Made by a program: the position numbers and the translations under genes
Notes under the pieces: model-generated
Databases searched by the model: none
What the model saw: the letters and a program-made list of their open reading frames with translations, nothing else
Told to the model about the DNA's origin: nothing
NCBI RefSeq assembly: GCF_022539665.2
Contig: NC_081339.1
Location: 6,448,367-6,512,366, forward strand
Length of the DNA: 64,000 bases
DNA from: Daphnia carinata
Lineage: Eukaryota > Arthropoda > Branchiopoda > Diplostraca > Daphniidae
Reading direction: 5' to 3'
Shown here: positions 1-9,925 of the stretch, one piece after another
Numbering within the stretch: position 1 is the stretch's first letter
Layout of the letters: each line of letters starts with the position of its first letter

Positions 1-353
1 CAAGAAGTCAAATGTAAGTAAACAATCGGATTTTCGAAATGCTACATGATATTTCAACAAGTTGAAATGTAGACACGTGTCCTATCTTTCAACAGAAACA
101 AAGAAAAGGTTACCAACCTCAGTTGCATCTAGTAGTTAAGAAACTCTACTTGTAGGTGCAAATTTGAATGTCAACATACTGGAGAAAAAAAAATTGGTTT
201 CCCATTCATGTACCGCAGTAATTGCATTTTTAATTTAAATATTAATAGCTCAGCAACTTTGGTCATTTAAACCATTTTATTTATTTTACATAGGAAACCT
301 TCACAATTTCCCATTATTATTATTTAATATTATTATTATTATATATTATTAAA

Positions 354-690
354 TTGCAACATTTTGCAAGCAGTCTTTGCATTGTGAGATGTCCTTACAG
401 CAATCGTATTGACAAAGGCAGCAAGGTTATTTATTCAGGACATTGTAAGTACCCCTTTGGTTTCCATACTGAAAACTTTTTATAATAGCTGAGATTAATT
501 CTAGGTAAAAGACCAGCAAAACAAATTGAAAGCTTACCATAAAGTTGCAAAGAAATTACTTTGAAGAAAGAAGAAGTTGTTAATGTTCCTCGGCATGTTA
601 CTGCGGCCTACCTACTAAATCCTTACATAGTGTACAGCTGTGTAGCTATGACGACAACAGTGTTTAGCTAATTGATTTAATCCTTAAGCA
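354..690 (+). pseudogene. PIGU fragment, array unit 1
   Basis: This stretch matches the end of exon 2, all of intron 2 and the start of exon 3 of the intact PIGU gene at 9926-11513, including the intron donor and acceptor. It therefore came from genomic DNA rather than a reverse-transcribed message. The exon 3 part has lost a base in an A-run, which shifts the frame to an early stop, and similarity ends soon after. There is no upstream or downstream coding sequence. Confidence 0.85.
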
Positions 691-1145
691 TCTAATGGAT
701 GGATGAATGAAAAACCAAGCTGCTTCTGTTACAAGTACCATTGGTATGCAAATTTCCGATAAGTCATGAAAAGTCTAAAACTTAAACATTCCTTTGTACT
801 GTTTACATCCCCATTTGTGACTATTTCTTGTGTTCTTCTAGATAAATGGCAATTCACTGACTGTTGCAATAGCGGAAAGCAGAATGCATAAAACATGACG
901 ATATATCTACTGATTAAAATGCTAATGTCAACCTCGTGAGCCTAAGTTCCTGAAGTATGCAGAATGTGGAGGTATATACCATTCCGTTTGCGTAATCAAG
1001 CACTTAAACATTTGCTGCGCTTATATGTCTACGTTTATTATCCGTCAGCTCGACAGTTGGATTACAAATATTAGCGTATGTCTTGATTTGGTCGAGGCAT
1101 ACAAAAAATGCAGGTGAAGTGTAACGGCATGCATGCATGTGAAAA

Positions 1146-1514
1146 CTAATAACCACCACAATCGCCGCCACCGAGAAAGCATGATTGAATGGAGGTGTCG
1201 GGATTTTTGCAGTATTGCGATGATGCATCACGGCATCCAGTGTTACTGCCACGGCAAGTGAAGAATCCCTTGTAAGAACAGCGGCAAGCAGATCCCGGCG
1301 GAGCAGGTTGGCTAATAACGCAACCTCCGCTGTGATAGTCACAATCACAGGCATACGCCGAATAGAAGGACAGGATGCAAAGCATAACCAGTACAAGGGC
1401 AAGTCGCTATCATGGATTTAAAAATTGGAGAATTTCATTGATCGAATTAAAATTAAATTTCTAGTACTTAAAATGTAAAATTTGTTGACTTACAGGCACG
1501 GAGATGTTTGCCAT
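1146..1514 (-). CDS. Secreted cysteine-rich peptide, array copy 1
   Basis: Two-exon model: exon 1 at 1494-1514 encodes only MANISVP, then a GT-AG intron, then exon 2 at 1146-1406. The splice joins a start codon to a hydrophobic stretch (RLALVLVMLCILSF...SAYA), which makes a good signal peptide; the first residues of the mature part are CDCDY. The protein is 93 residues with ten cysteines after the predicted cleavage site, in the order CxC, C, CxC, then five spaced single cysteines, ending GGGDCGGY. A TATA box lies at 1593-1598 on the minus strand, about 80 bases before the ATG. Small secreted proteins with this CxC...YKG...C layout occur in invertebrates, but I cannot name the family and assign no function. 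The longer overlapping open frame reads through the intron and is not the product. Confidence 0.75.
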
Positions 1515-1592
1515 GTTTCCTTTGTTTTGTGAGGTGTTCAGTGGGATGCAAGAGAAGGAATTGCACTGGTTACCGAAGAAACCATCTCTGGC

Positions 1593-1598
1593 TTTATA
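1593..1598 (-). promoter_or_regulatory. TATA box of cysteine-rich peptide gene
   Basis: TATATAAAG on the minus strand. A CAGTG initiator-like site follows about 27-30 bases downstream, then a short leader and the ATG at 1514. Identical boxes lie at 3812-3817 and 6034-6039 in the other two units. Confidence 0.6.
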
Positions 1599-1661
1599 TA
1601 CACCGGCCACTGGCGGCGAAAGATGGTGAAATGCTCCCCGACTGTTGAACTGCGTCTCAGA

Positions 1662-2178
1662 TAGGGCTCGGCCCCGCGACGATCGGGCACGATTTTGGCC
1701 GACCCGCGCGGTTTTTTTTTTAAAGGACAAACCGGTGCGGTTCGGTTTGCCGTTTTTTTCAAACAGATTGCACCGCGGTTTGACGGTTTGTACCCGCAGT
1801 TTGCAACGCGGTTTTACGGTTTGCACCGCCGATTTACGGTTTGCATTGAACAAAAAATTAGTAACAGATTTTGTCGCTAGATGGCGGGAAGATCGACCAA
1901 TTTTCGATCGCGATGCCTTCAAGTGTGATCGGAAATTTGACTCATAACAAGTTGCTGACCGCCATTACGCTTACAAAAATTAGTGATAATTACTTGATTT
2001 GGAATTTCAGCAAAATTTCAAAGAAAAATATTTAATGGCGGTTCAAACCGGTTTTGCCCAGTTGCAAACCGAAAACCAAACCGCAGTCAAAAATGGCCAA
2101 ACCGAACCGACGGTTTGACGATTTTTAAATGAAAAACCGCGGTTTGCACCGATTAAAGACGATCGGGGCCGAGCCCTA
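1662..2178. mobile_element. hAT-type MITE, array unit 1
   Basis: A 517-bp non-autonomous element with perfect 15-bp terminal inverted repeats (TAGGGCTCGGCCCCG at the left, its complement at the right). It is flanked by the 8-bp direct repeat GTCTCAGA at 1654-1661 and 2179-2186. An 8-bp target duplication is the hallmark of the hAT superfamily. The interior carries many CGGTTT/AAACCG motifs near both ends, like subterminal transposase-binding repeats. The open frames inside are low-complexity and I do not call them genes. Confidence 0.9.
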
Positions 2179-2573
2179 GTCTCAGACAAGTGACCCCCTT
2201 CATCCTAAGTCCATCTGAAGGACAAGAAGTCAAATGTAAGTAAACAATCGGATTTTCGAAATGCTACATGATATTGCAACAAGTAAAAATGTAGAAACTT
2301 GTCCTATCTTTCAACAGAAACAAAGAAAAGGTTGTCAACCTTAGTTGCATCTGGTAGTTAAGAAACTCTACTCGCAACTAAAATTTCAATGTCAACGTAC
2401 TGGAGAAAAAAAATTGGTTTCCCATTCATGTACCGCAGTAATTGCATTTTTAATTTAAATATTAATAGCTCAGCAACTTTGGTCATTTAAACCATTTTAT
2501 TTATTTTACATAGGAAACCTTCACAATTTCCCATTATTATTATTTAATATTATTATTATTATATATTATTAAA

Positions 2574-2909
2574 TTGCAACATTTTGCAAGCAGTCTTTGC
2601 ATTGTGAGATGTCCTTACAGCAATCGTATTGACAAAGGCAGCAAGGTTATTTATTCAGGACATTGTAAGTACCCCTTTGGTTTCCATACTGAAAACTTTT
2701 TATAATAGCTGAGATTAATTCTAGGTAAAAGACCAGCAAAACAAATTGAAAGCTTACCATAAAGTTGCAAAGAAATTACTTTGAAGAAAGAAGAAGTTGT
2801 TAATGTTCCTCGGCATGTTACTGCGGCCTACCTACTAAATCCTTACATAGTGTACAGCTGTGTGCTATGACGAGAACAGTGTTTAGCTAATTGATTTAAT
2901 CCTTAAGCA
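2574..2909 (+). pseudogene. PIGU fragment, array unit 2
   Basis: Second copy of the PIGU exon 2/intron 2/exon 3 fragment, with the same frame shift as unit 1. It has a small deletion near its end (about 2863) relative to the other copies. The fragment was already broken before the unit was amplified. Confidence 0.85.
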
Positions 2910-3364
2910 TCTAATGGATGGATGAATGAAAAACCAAGCTGCTTCTGTTACAAGTACCATTGGTATGCAAATTTCCGATAAGTCATGAAAAGTCTAAAAC
3001 TTAAACATTCCTTTGTACTGTTTACATCCCCATTTGTGACTATTTCTTGTGTTCTTCTAGATAAATGGCAATTCACTGACTGTTGCAATAGCGGAAAGCA
3101 GAATGCATAAAACATGACGATATATCTACTGATTAAAATGCTAATGTCAACCTCGTGAGCCTAAGTTCCTGAAGTATGCAGAATGTGGAGGTATATACCA
3201 TTCCGTTTGCGTAATCAAGCACTTAAACATTTGCTGCGCTTATATGTCTACGTTTATTATCCGTCAGCTCGACAGTTGGATTACAAATATTAGCGTATGT
3301 CTTGATTTGGTCGAGGCATACAAAAAATGCAGGTGAAGTGTAACGGCATGCATGCATGTGAAAA

Positions 3365-3733
3365 CTAATAACCACCACAATCGCCGCCACCGAGAAAGCA
3401 TGATTGAATGGAGGTGTCGGGATTTTTGCAGTATTGCGATGATGCATCACGGCATCCAGTGTTACTGCCACGGCAAGTGAAGAATCCCTTGTAAGAACAG
3501 CGGCAAGCAGATCCCGGCGGAGCAGGTTGGCTAATAACGCAACCTCCGCTGTGATAGTCACAATCACAGGCATACGCCGAATAGAAGGACAGGATGCAAA
3601 GCATAACCAGTACAAGGGCAAGTCGCTATCATGGATTTAAAAATTGGAGAATTTCATTGATCGAATTAAAATTAAATTTCTAGTACTTAAAATGTAAAAT
3701 TTGTTGACTTACAGGCATGGAGATGTTTGCCAT
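3365..3733 (-). CDS. Secreted cysteine-rich peptide, array copy 2
   Basis: Exon 1 is at 3713-3733 and exon 2 at 3365-3625. The structure and mature sequence match copy 1. One difference changes a residue of the seven-codon first exon (MANISMP instead of MANISVP). The signal peptide, ten cysteines, splice sites and TATA box (3812-3817) are intact, so this copy looks functional. The product is 93 residues. Confidence 0.75.
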
Positions 3734-3880
3734 GTTTCCTTTGTTTTGTGAGGTGTTCAGTGGGATGCAAGAGAAGGAATTGCACTGGTTACCGAAGAAA
3801 CCATCTCTGGCTTTATATACACCGGCCACTGGCGGCGAAAGATGGTGAAATGCTCCCCGACTGTTGAACTGCGTCTCAGA

Positions 3881-4400
3881 TAGGGCTCGGCCCCGCGACG
3901 ATCGGGCACGATTTTGGCCGACCCGCGCGGTTTTTTTTTTTTTAAAGGACAAACCGGTGCGGTTCGGTTTGCCGTTTTTTTCAAACAGATTGCACCGCGG
4001 TTTGACGGTTTGTACCCGCAGTTTGCAACGCGGTTTTACGGTTTGCACCGCCGATTTACGGTTTGCATTGAACAAAAAATTAGTAACAGATTTTGTCGCT
4101 AGATGGCGGGAAGATCGACCAATTTTCGATCGCGATGCCTTCAAGTGTGATCGGAAATTTGACTCATAACAAGTTGCTGACCGCCATTACGCTTACAAAA
4201 ATTAGTGATAATTACTTGATTTGGAATTTCAGCAAAATTTCAAAGAAAAATATTTAATGGCGGTTCAAACCGGTTTTGCCCAGTTGCAAACCGAAAACCA
4301 AACCGCAGTCAAAAATGGCCAAACCGAACCGACGGTTTGACGATTTTTAAATGAAAAACCGCGGTTTGCACCGATTAAAGACGATCGGGGCCGAGCCCTA
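3881..4400. mobile_element. hAT-type MITE, array unit 2
   Basis: Same element (520 bp) with the same inverted termini and the same GTCTCAGA flanks at 3873-3880 and 4401-4408. Most of the length difference from unit 1 is in a T-run. The shared flank shows it was carried along by the tandem duplication rather than inserted independently. Confidence 0.9.
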
Positions 4401-4795
4401 GTCTCAGACAAGTGACCCCTTCATCCTAAGTCCATCTGAAGGACAAGAAGTCAAATGTAAGTAAACAATCGGATTTTCGAAATGCTACATGATATTGCAA
4501 CAAGTAAAAATGTAGAAACTTGTCCTATCTTTCAACAGAAACAAAGAAAAGGTTGTCAACCTTAGTTGCATCTGGTAGTTAAGAAACTCTACTCGCAACT
4601 AAAATTTCAATGTCAACGTACTGGAGAAAAAAAATTGGTTTCCCATTCATGTACCGCAGTAATTGCATTTTTAATTTAAATATTAATAGCTCAGCAACTT
4701 TGGTCATTTAAACCATTTTATTTATTTTACATAGGAAACCTTCACAATTTCCCATTATTATTATTTAATATTATTATTATTATATATTATTAAAT

Positions 4796-5131
4796 TGCAA
4801 CATTTTGCAAGCAGTCTTTGCATTGTGAGATGTCCTTACAGCAATCGTATTGACAAAGGCAGCAAGGTTATTTATTCAGGACATTGTAAGTACCCCTTTG
4901 GTTTCCATACTGAAAACTTTTTATAATAGCTGAGATTAATTCTAGGTAAAAGACCAGCAAAACAAATTGTAAGCTTACCATAAAGTTGCAAAGAAATTAC
5001 TTTGAAGAAAGAAGAAGTTGTTAATGTTCCTCGGTATGTTACTGCGGCCTACCTACTAAATCCTTACATAGTGTACAGCTGTGTAGCTATGACGACAACA
5101 GTGTTTAGCTAATTGATTTAATCCTTAAGCA
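4796..5131 (+). pseudogene. PIGU fragment, array unit 3
   Basis: Third copy of the PIGU fragment, with the same borders and the same A-run frame shift. A few private substitutions separate it from the other two. Confidence 0.85.
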
Positions 5132-5586
5132 TCTAATGGATGGATGAATGAAAAACCAAGCTGCTTCTGTTACAAGTACCATTGGTATGCAAATTTCAGA
5201 TAAGTCATGAAAAGTCTAAAACTTAAACATTCCTTTGTACTGTTTACATCCCCATTTGTGACTATTTCTTGTGTTCTTCTAGATAAATGGCAATTCACTG
5301 ACTGTTGCAATAGCGGAAAGCAGAATGCATAAAACATGACGATATATCTACTGATTAAAATGCTAATGTCAACCTCGTGAGCCTAAGTTCCTGAAGTATG
5401 CAGAATGTGGAGGTATATACCATTCCGTTTGCGTAATCAAGCACTTAAACATTTGCTGCGCTTATATGTCTACGTTTATTATCCGTCAGCTCGACAGTTG
5501 GATTACAAATATTAGCGTATGTCTTGATTTGGTCGAGGCATACAAAAAATGCAGGTGAAGTGTAACGGCATGCATGCATGTGAAAA

Positions 5587-5955
5587 CTAATAACCACCAC
5601 AATCGCCGCCACCGAGAAAGCATGATTGAATGGAGGTGTCGGGATTTTTGCAGTATTGCGATGATGCATCACGGCATCCAGTGTTACTGCCACGGCAAGT
5701 GAAGAATCCCTTGTAAGAACAGCGGCAAGCAGATCCCGGCGGAGCAGGTTGGCTAATAACGCAACCTCCGCTGTGATAGTCACAATCACAGGCATACGCC
5801 GAATAGAAGGACAGGATGCAAAGCATAACCAGTACAAGGGCAAGTCGCTATCATGGATTTAAAAATTGGAGAATTTCATTGATCGAATTAAAATTAAATT
5901 TCTAGTACTTAAAATGTAAAATTTGTTGACTTACAGGCACGGAGATGTTTGCCAT
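5587..5955 (-). CDS. Secreted cysteine-rich peptide, array copy 3
   Basis: Exon 1 is at 5935-5955 and exon 2 at 5587-5847. The protein is the same as copy 1 (93 residues, signal peptide, ten cysteines). The TATA box is at 6034-6039 and the MITE border lies about 65 bases upstream of it, as in the other copies. Three intact copies suggest that dosage is tolerated or favoured. Confidence 0.75.
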
Positions 5956-6102
5956 GTTTCCTTTGTTTTGTGAGGTGTTCAGTGGGATGCAAGAGAAGGA
6001 ATTGCACTGGTTACCGAAGAAACCATCTCTGGCTTTATATACACCGGCCACTGGCGGCGAAAGATGGTGAAATGCTCCCCGACTGTTGAACTGCGTCTCA
6101 GA

Positions 6103-6621
6103 TAGGGCTCGGCCCCGCGACGATCGGGCACGATTTTGGCCGACCCGCGCGGTTTTTTTTTTTTAAAGGACAAACCGGTGCGGTTCGGTTTGCCGTTTTT
6201 TTCAAACAGATTGCACCGCGGTTTGACGGTTTGTACCCGCAGTTTGCAACGCGGTTTTACGGTTTGCACCGCCGATTTACGGTTTGCATTGAACAAAAAA
6301 TTAGTAACAGATTTTGTCGCTAGATGGCGGGAAGATCGACCAATTTTCGATCGCGATGCCTTCAAGTGTGATCGGAAATTTGACTCATAACAAGTTGCTG
6401 ACCGCCATTACGCTTACAAAAATTAGTGATAATTACTTGATTTGGAATTTCAGCAAAATTTCAAAGAAAAATATTTAATGGCGGTTCAAACCGGTTTTGC
6501 CCAGTTGCAAACCGAAAACCAAACCGCAGTCAAAAATGGCCAAACCGAACCGACGGTTTGACGATTTTTAAATGAAAAACCGCGGTTTGCACCGATTAAA
6601 GACGATCGGGGCCGAGCCCTA
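6103..6621. mobile_element. hAT-type MITE, array unit 3
   Basis: Same element (519 bp) with GTCTCAGA at 6095-6102 and 6622-6629. Its T-run length differs from both other copies. Confidence 0.9.
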
Positions 6622-7021
6622 GTCTCAGACAAGTGACCCCCTTCATCCTAAGTCCATCTGAAGGACAAGAAGTCAAATGTAAGTAAACAATCGGATTTTC
6701 GAAATGCTACATGATATTGCAACAAGTAAAAATGTAGAAACTTGTCCTATCTTTCAACAGAAACAAAGAAAAGGTTGTCAACCTTAGTTGCATCTGGTAG
6801 TTAAGAAACTCTACTCGCAGCTGAAATTTCAATGTCAACGTACTGGAGAAAAAAAAATTGGTTTCCCATTCATGTACCGCAGTAATTGCATTTTTAATTT
6901 AAATATTAATAGATTATTTATTTTACATAGGAAACCATCACACATTTCCCGTTGAGCCTGAAATAGCTTATTACGGGAGTGAAATTGGGAGCTAAAAATA
7001 TAGCAAAGGAAACATATCCAT

Positions 7022-7336
7022 TCATACCTTACATCCAGCAGATATCACGCCGCAGGATTCACAGTCGTTTACATAAGGACTTCCACCCTAAGGTAAATTA
7101 AAAAACAATAAAGTAAATTCGTACAGCGATGTTTAAATAGTAATGAGCTACCTGGTACCATAGTTAACAAAACCCAAGGTGTTGCGTTACAAGCGTCAGA
7201 TACTCATTCAAGCTTCCGCATATATGCGAACATGGATGACAATCTAACTTAAATTAGAAATTGCGTCATCACTTACAGCTCGAGCTAAAAAAGTAGTACA
7301 TAGACTTACTGCTAATGATAGGCAAAAGAAGATCAT
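7022..7336 (-). CDS. Very short secreted peptide, two exons
   Basis: Exon 1 coding part 7277-7336 encodes 20 residues forming a clear signal peptide (MIFFCLSLAV...LARA), ending exactly at a GTAAGT donor. Exon 2 at 7022-7087 follows a TTTACCTTAG acceptor in phase 0 and encodes GGSPYVNDCESCGVISAGCK plus V and a stop. The product is 41 residues, with a 21-residue mature peptide holding three cysteines. A TATA box lies about 80 bases upstream and an AATAAA signal lies about 100 bases after the stop, inside the last array fragment. A donor-like site just before the stop could instead join an exon near 6960, adding two cysteines and a longer tail. The function is unknown and I recognise no family. 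Confidence 0.5.
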
Positions 7337-7414
7337 GACGAATTGATTAACTTACCTGAAAAGTGTCCTTAATCAGCAGTGCGATTGAATGATGAAACGA
7401 ACGATTGGCTACGG

Positions 7415-7423
7415 CCTTATATA
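7415..7423 (-). promoter_or_regulatory. TATA box of the short secreted-peptide gene
   Basis: TATATAAGG on the minus strand, about 80 bases before the ATG at 7336. A closely related promoter region, including the GC-rich sequence upstream, recurs near 54,560. Confidence 0.5.
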
Positions 7424-8157
7424 CTCGGAGACACGCACCACGTGCAGGCTTTTCCGGAAGTTCGGGGTAGGGTTACATATTTCTGAAGGTCGAAAGATGT
7501 TCTTTTTTTCGATGACAGCTTGAGGACATTACCGTTCCCCCTCTATTGACCTAATATCTTGCAATGACGTGGAAATAGTTGGATAACCTTGGGCAATTCA
7601 AAAAAGAAAGAGTACGAAAACCCCAATTTTACATTTTCAAGCTCAGTAGATTAGTCACCTGCACACAACGCACATGTGTAGATTTGTCGCACGCAATTCC
7701 TGTGTAGTGATTCGCACTTTTGCATATGGGTTCTAAATTTCGTTCACAAATTGCATTCCATGTTGTAATTTTTGTGGGTATATCAATCACGCACTTGAAA
7801 AGCACTGCACCTGCACTGGTTTAGTTAGTTGCATATACCAATTCACTTGTTGATTTTGCACTGCACCACGTCTGACATTATTTGATGTAGGCTATTAGTT
7901 ATCTGCAATCCTAGTTCGTTCATCAATTCTATGCACAAAATTTACATCACTGAATATGCAAATGTCCTATCAATCCCTACTACCTATCAACTATTAACTA
8001 AACAATAACTATTTTTTTTTTATTTCGTGAAAATTGTTACCAATTGTAAATGTAATTTGTGTGCTATATATCTGTTAGAGTTAAACTGAACCCTGTCTTT
8101 ACATTATTATTCAAAAACATTTTTTTTTTCTTTTTTCGTTCTCGTTTTTGTGCAATC

Positions 8158-9093
8158 AGAAGGGCAATCTCTGGGGGCGGAAGAAGGACAGCGAGGATCG
8201 CCGCCGGAGTCATCAGGATCATCGCCGAAGATTTTAAGGTATTCATTTTAAAAGTTTTAGTGTCTAATTGTGTGTATTTTTGTTGTATTTACAGGAGGGC
8301 GCACATCCCCACCGAAGAGGATGGCTGGACACCGAGGATCGCCGCAAGAACTCAGGCCCAGAGTTGCCAAGTATCAATTTTAAAATGTTAATAATTAAAC
8401 ACATTTAATTGATTTAAAAAAAATGTATTTAGGAAGACGCACATCACCACCGAAGAGGACCGTTGGACATCGGGGATCGTCGCCACGACCATCACCCAGA
8501 GTTGCCAAGTATCAATTTCAAAATTTTAATAATCTATCTAATTTAGTTAATTTTTTTTTATGTATTTAGGAGCGCGTACATCACCACCGAGGAGGACTAC
8601 TGGACGTCGGGGATCGCCGATGGAGCAACCAGAATCATCGCCAAGGATTATCAGGTATTAACCATAAAAATTGAAGTGTCTAATAGGGTTTTTTTATAGG
8701 TGGGCTCACATCCCCACCGAAGAGGCTGGCTGGACAACGCGGATCGTCACCACGACCGTCGCCCCCCGAGTTGCGAAGTATAGATTTGAAATTTCATTAT
8801 CAAACATGTTTAATTATTTATTTTTTAAATGTATTAAGGAGGGCGCACATCAACACTGAAGAGGACTACTGCACAACGAGGATCGCCGCCAAAACTCACG
8901 CCCAGAGATGCGAAGTATCAATCTTAAAATTTCAATTATCCAACACCTTTTAATTATTAATTTTTTAAATGTATTTAGGGGGGCTTTCATCACCACCGAA
9001 GAAGACTACTGGACAACGAGGATCACCGCTGGACATCGAGGATCGCCGCCCAGCCCCGAGATTCGCGCTCACTCGAATGATGAACAAGCAAAA
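8158..9093 (+). repeat. Array 1 of about seven exon-like repeats
   Basis: Units begin near 8158, 8295, 8433, 8571, 8700, 8839 and 8979. Each has a T-rich tract ending in an AG acceptor, a GC-rich block of about 76-90 bases around a core like GAGGATCGCCGCC, then a GTAT donor-like site, then an AT-rich spacer. The pattern is that of a gene built from duplicated mini-exons. However, unit lengths are often not multiples of three and small indels shift the frame between units, so I give no protein. It could be a long non-coding transcript or a decaying repeat-exon gene. The same array recurs at 55.5-56.8 kb and, inverted, after 63.3 kb. Confidence 0.75.
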
Positions 9094-9551
9094 GATGGTA
9101 CGGTTGAGTATTGCCTAATTGGCATTTTCTACTTTATTCCATGCTGTGATTTGCGTGGAAAATGTGTCTCCAATACCTTTTCCCTTTCCGCTATTTTTCC
9201 TTCATCCAAAGATGCCATTTCACGAGCCCTTCACCTTGCACCGAGCACGCCATTCACTACACCTTTACTCCACGGTTTGTTAGCTGTTTTGCACCAAGAA
9301 GGAATGTTTGGTTTTAGGTAATGGAACCCTGCTCTTACCGGTATCTCACTTGGCCTGTAGTTGGTGTAGGATCACTAATACTTGTTGCTTACAGAACGAA
9401 TACATTTGGATTCGAGGGCTAGTACCCCGAATCGATGTTTTTTCTAAAATGTTTTTTACAAACAATAAAATTGGGTGGCACAACCCAATAGAAAAAAAAG
9501 CAGTCCTATTTACAAACAATAATGAGGAATCTGGCTCGAGTTTGTGGTGAT

Positions 9552-9783
9552 TAGGGCTCGGCCCGGTTTGATTGGGTGGTTTGTACCTACAACCCGCGGT
9601 TTTAAACGCGGTGGTTTGCACCGCCGATTTACGGTTTGCATTGAACAAAAAATTAGTAACAGATTTTGTCGCAGCGATGCCTTCAAGTGGGAAATTTGAC
9701 ACGGGGTCAATAAAAGTCAATCCTATCCGCCCCTGTTCTGACCAAATCGACCAACCAAAGCGAAGTCTAGAAGTCGAGCCCTA
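9552..9783. mobile_element. Shorter hAT-type MITE upstream of PIGU
   Basis: A 232-bp relative of the array MITE. Its termini are TAGGGCTCGGCCC and an imperfect complement, flanked by the 8-bp duplication GTGGTGAT at 9544-9551 and 9784-9791. It shares the block around GCCGATTTACGGTTTGCATT with the longer element but lacks much of its interior. It ends about 140 bases before the PIGU start codon. Confidence 0.88.
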
Positions 9784-9925
9784 GTGGTGATATTGTAATT
9801 CTAAGATTAGAGGGGCCACAAGTCTTCTCGCATTGGCTTCTATTTCAAGTTAACGTCGGCTGTCATTTTGTCAACAACAAAAAGTACCCGTCAGTGAGAA
9901 AGGACGACTTTGTCGTTCCCTAGAA

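Larger units (their letters stand above)
1..6950. repeat. Tandem array of 2.2-kb units (three plus a partial fourth)
   Basis: Units run 1-2222 (the window starts at or inside it), 2223-4443 and 4444-6665, with a fourth broken off at about 6950. They are nearly identical by eye; differences are scattered substitutions and homopolymer lengths. Each unit holds, in order, an AT-rich stretch, a PIGU fragment (plus orientation), a cysteine-rich peptide gene (minus) and a MITE. The first 180 bases of unit 1 differ more than the rest. The fourth copy loses about 40 bases and diverges into unrelated sequence. Recent unequal exchange is the likely origin; assembly duplication cannot be excluded from sequence alone. 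Confidence 0.95.

Noticed and set aside
1004-1402. 132-codon frame overlapping the cysteine-rich peptide
   Set aside because: It is a shadow frame of the spliced peptide gene, with no signal peptide of its own and no domain.
1645-1947. Open frames of 60-154 codons inside the MITE, repeated in three units
   Set aside because: They lie between the terminal inverted repeats, consist of CGGTTT motif translations, and change frame with T-run length between copies.
8059-9321. A single collagen-like or proline-rich protein from the exon-like arrays
   Set aside because: Unit lengths and indels break the frame repeatedly; no model stays open through more than a few units.
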